From CAZJUO01 sp964549245 (GTDB lineage: Bacteria > Patescibacteriota > Patescibacteriia > UBA10025 > JAHIVO01): a stretch of DNA of 7,218 nucleotides. Below are positions 6,801 through 7,218 of this stretch, in pieces. Below the pieces are notes generated by a model. It ran no database searches, was not told where the DNA came from, and saw nothing but the letters and a program-made list of their open reading frames with translations. Each line of letters begins with the position of its first letter. Within the stretch, counting starts at the first letter, position 1. Where the stretch lies: contig CAZJUO010000063.1 in assembly GCA_964549245.1 (NCBI GenBank), positions 1-7,218 on the forward strand, written 5' to 3'. Position numbers and translations under genes: made by a program.

Positions 6801-7218
6801 CCTAATGCTTCGGCGCAAGATATACCTGATAATATGATTGCTCTGTTTGACGGCACGCCGCCAAGTGGCTGGACTGTAATTTCTGATGATACACCGTATC
6901 AGAACAAGTTTATACGCGGTTCCAGCAGTTCGGGGAGCAATGGCGGGGATGCTACACATAGCCATACCAGTTCGGTAGGGACTACGGGTACGCCTTCGGA
7001 TTTTAATGTGGCTAATCTAGGTATAGGTAGCAATGGCTTTGCTAATAGTCTTCATACGCATGATATAACCCTGGATAATTTTAATAACGCTGATCATACG
7101 CCACAGTATGTTGATTTTATTCTGGCAGAGTGCACTTCATGTAATGTCAGCGAAATTGATCTGTCAGGAGTCGTTTACCAAGAGAATGAAAGCTCCAACG
7201 TTGGTTCGGGAGTGACCG
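3846..7218 (+). CDS. Giant membrane protein: MerR-like HTH, one membrane span, Ig-like domains, tail-fibre-like repeats; 3' end outside window
   Basis: The frame is open from ATG 3846 to the window edge, at least 1124 codons with no stop and no sign of a frameshift. TGA at 3834-3836 closes it upstream, so ATG 3846 is the first start. No Shine-Dalgarno sequence precedes it. Domains in order: a MerR/excisionase-type winged helix-turn-helix (about 27-75; ISQVSKIFNIHPNTVRNW, then RIGSRKDRRYEKAAVEKL); a charged linker; one membrane span (about 127-152) preceded by Lys/Arg and followed by Glu, which predicts N-terminus inside and C-terminus outside; an Asn/Thr/Pro/Glu-rich linker (about 210-305); a beta-rich domain (about 320-428; SYSADGGATWKTA); an Ig-like domain (about 479-546); a macroglobulin MG2-like domain (about 550-657; VYKLGQE); a further beta domain (about 659-765; RTGPTRVFP, ending RQWQMAIDA); then three tail-collar-like repeats (about 766-1095). 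The layout resembles membrane-bound one-component regulators (ToxR/CadC logic) joined to an adhesin. All six cysteines are extracytoplasmic. The family and function are not established. Confidence 0.9.
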   Translation, partial: MINLFSGRRGSSEKTGGTIDFNSLPNLLSISQVSKIFNIHPNTVRNWDKSGKLVATRIGSRKDRRYEKAAVEKLYYSIYPLHTLGPTDNKPKTPLSKSTPPPEEDKYVIKSGFSFHNVKLFFISRKFSLFVYSAVVVAFTFFSLQVLFFAYVYTIQAEERPVKSYAVTVEPTAAQGWQFSDHATTLELKSSASLDDFNEKNSATYSNNVVINEPEQPVKDLPSEKSTEQPNANTNKAAVPVPASNNNAMPSVPEEDGSGDVTNQNSNTNKNINTTTAPVKTNTNTVPAEEEGSVLGEETTVEQIPIVSETSPELIASGFQLPKSIPSEALLKEAVLQISLAVDSYETNEDVITISYSADGGATWKTADSFALLGALSNKDHGGYWEYAIPEITEQADFSNFQVKIFYDAVPGEKASDAYVDGIVLETELEEPHPAAEEIQESVSIKDRDLKIDEDPVIAVEVEEEGFFSFLGADPKQRQVQSVKVVSPDGTEIDPAITTKDVQVGNKKQAEYAIETSQFEKPGKYQVTFTIEQDGVVEEVMEEFTWGVLAINPDQAVYKLGQESLFSIGVLDDSGDIVCDADVILTITAPNGQQELKRTADGSITVSEHCLEKGEFMGPDYFANYSPAVPGNYQLHVSATHQNGTRELDDSFEVQVDPPYTIKRTGPTRVFPYIYQPMVLEVTAFNGYNGEIRELVPGDFDVEVKDGGRLEQFDTGDEIVHALVWEKNIGTGQTVSLSYDFKTPEESPALYFVGPASVGDWEEPRQWQMAIDATYLYLLGTSSLAPTNWSYVSSHNGDFLRAASAYSGTGGGNATHTHTFDETVGVASATGTIATCKSGCSKFASDVHSHAAGSSIDAADNNPANHTFYLWKYDTADTTPPNIPQNSFAFFEDGNTPSSPWTRFSDADDRLVKFDASHTTGGSDTHTHGINWHALGGGSGYTYMQTGGFLNVPIEAHTHSAPATPTDTPSATSLPQYATIQIYKQPNASAQDIPDNMIALFDGTPPSGWTVISDDTPYQNKFIRGSSSSGSNGGDATHSHTSSVGTTGTPSDFNVANLGIGSNGFANSLHTHDITLDNFNNADHTPQYVDFILAECTSCNVSEIDLSGVVYQENESSNVGSGVT
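3891..3896 (+). promoter_or_regulatory. Perfect Shine-Dalgarno-like GGAGGT inside the giant gene
   Basis: GGAGGT lies 43 bases into the gene and encodes Gly-Gly. It is the best anti-16S match seen near any gene start in this window. The only in-frame start-like codon close behind it is the rare ATT at 3900, with a 3-base spacer. The next in-frame TTG (3915) is 18 bases away. It is therefore probably coincidental, although a shorter product starting just before the helix-turn-helix domain cannot be excluded. Confidence 0.15.
6141..6476 (+). repeat. Tail-collar-like repeat A (112 codons)
   Basis: This is the first of three tandem protein repeats in the giant gene. It has Trp789, FLRA, a GGG run, THTHT (His816 and His818), then VHSH (His848 and His850), and ends with NHTFYLWKY. 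It also holds a Cys836-Cys840 pair absent from repeats B and C. The W...FxR...GG..THxH pattern resembles phage tail-collar domains. Confidence 0.75.
6477..6812 (+). repeat. Tail-collar-like repeat B (112 codons)
   Basis: The second repeat has the same length as A. It has PWTRFSD with Trp901, LVKFDAS, TTGGSDTHTHG (His926 and His928), EAHTHSA (His957 and His959), and ends with LPQYATIQIYK. Its Trp lies 112 residues after that of repeat A, and its two His-x-His motifs are 31 residues apart, against 32 in A. Confidence 0.8.
6813..7130 (+). repeat. Tail-collar-like repeat C (106 codons)
   Basis: The third repeat is the most canonical: ALFDGTPPSGWTVIS with Trp1009, KFIRGSSSSGSNGGDATHSH (His1038 and His1040), LHTHD (His1070 and His1072), and ends with TPQYVDFILAE. 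The last pair, Cys1096 and Cys1099, follows directly. The sequence after this point (SGVVYQENES...) no longer fits the repeat and starts a new segment. Confidence 0.8.

Noticed and set aside
6141..7130. Prophage or phage tail operon suggested by the tail-collar-like repeats
   Set aside because: The repeats are in the same chain as a membrane span and Ig-like domains. No other phage gene, integrase or attachment site is visible in the window.
3846..7218. Possible frameshift or two separate genes (a short regulator and a surface protein)
   Set aside because: I followed the frame codon by codon from 3846 to 7217 and found no stop. Domain-like sequence continues in one frame with no overlap or internal start signal near the membrane span.

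Overview
The window looks like a chromosomal segment from a Patescibacteria/CPR-type bacterium, probably a Parcubacteria-like lineage. I infer this from three things: Shine-Dalgarno sequences are almost absent, one large membrane-anchored surface protein has an Asn/Thr/Pro/Glu-rich linker, and that protein carries an Ig-like module (WGVLAIN..., VYKLGQ...) that I recall, unverified, as common in those genomes. There is no rRNA or other phylogenetic marker here, so the assignment is inference.

Left half, minus strand (1-2852). A LytR-CpsA-Psr (LCP) wall-polymer ligase gene (1386-2852) is followed after 10 bases by der/engA, a tandem GTPase for 50S ribosome assembly (56-1375). Four bases after der the start of a further unidentified gene runs off the left edge (1-51). 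These appear to form one operon driven by a near-consensus promoter (TTGACT, 17 bases, TATAAT) whose predicted transcript starts only about 5 bases before the LCP start codon.

Centre, plus strand (2945-3649). A polyprenyl-phosphate mannosyltransferase-like GT2 enzyme is transcribed divergently from its own promoter (TCGACA, 18 bases, extended -10 TGATACAAT), again with a nearly absent leader. A clear Rho-independent terminator follows at 3675-3696.

Right half, plus strand (3738-7218). A strong promoter (TAGACA, 17 bases, extended -10 TGCTATAAT) and a leader of about 73 bases containing a perfect 12-bp palindrome precede a very long reading frame. It runs uninterrupted from ATG 3846 to the window edge: at least 1124 codons with no stop. 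The predicted protein has a cytoplasmic MerR/excisionase-type DNA-binding domain, one membrane span, a low-complexity linker, several Ig/macroglobulin-like domains, and then three tandem repeats of about 110 residues resembling phage tail-collar/tail-fibre domains. Each repeat carries two His-x-His motifs. This is the most interesting object in the window: a candidate membrane-bound one-component regulator whose sensor arm looks like a phage-fibre-type adhesin.

Taken together, the LCP enzyme, the lipid-linked sugar synthase and the giant surface protein point to cell-envelope construction and surface contact, with der as a housekeeping passenger. The only intergenic stretches are short: 2853-2944 and 3650-3845.
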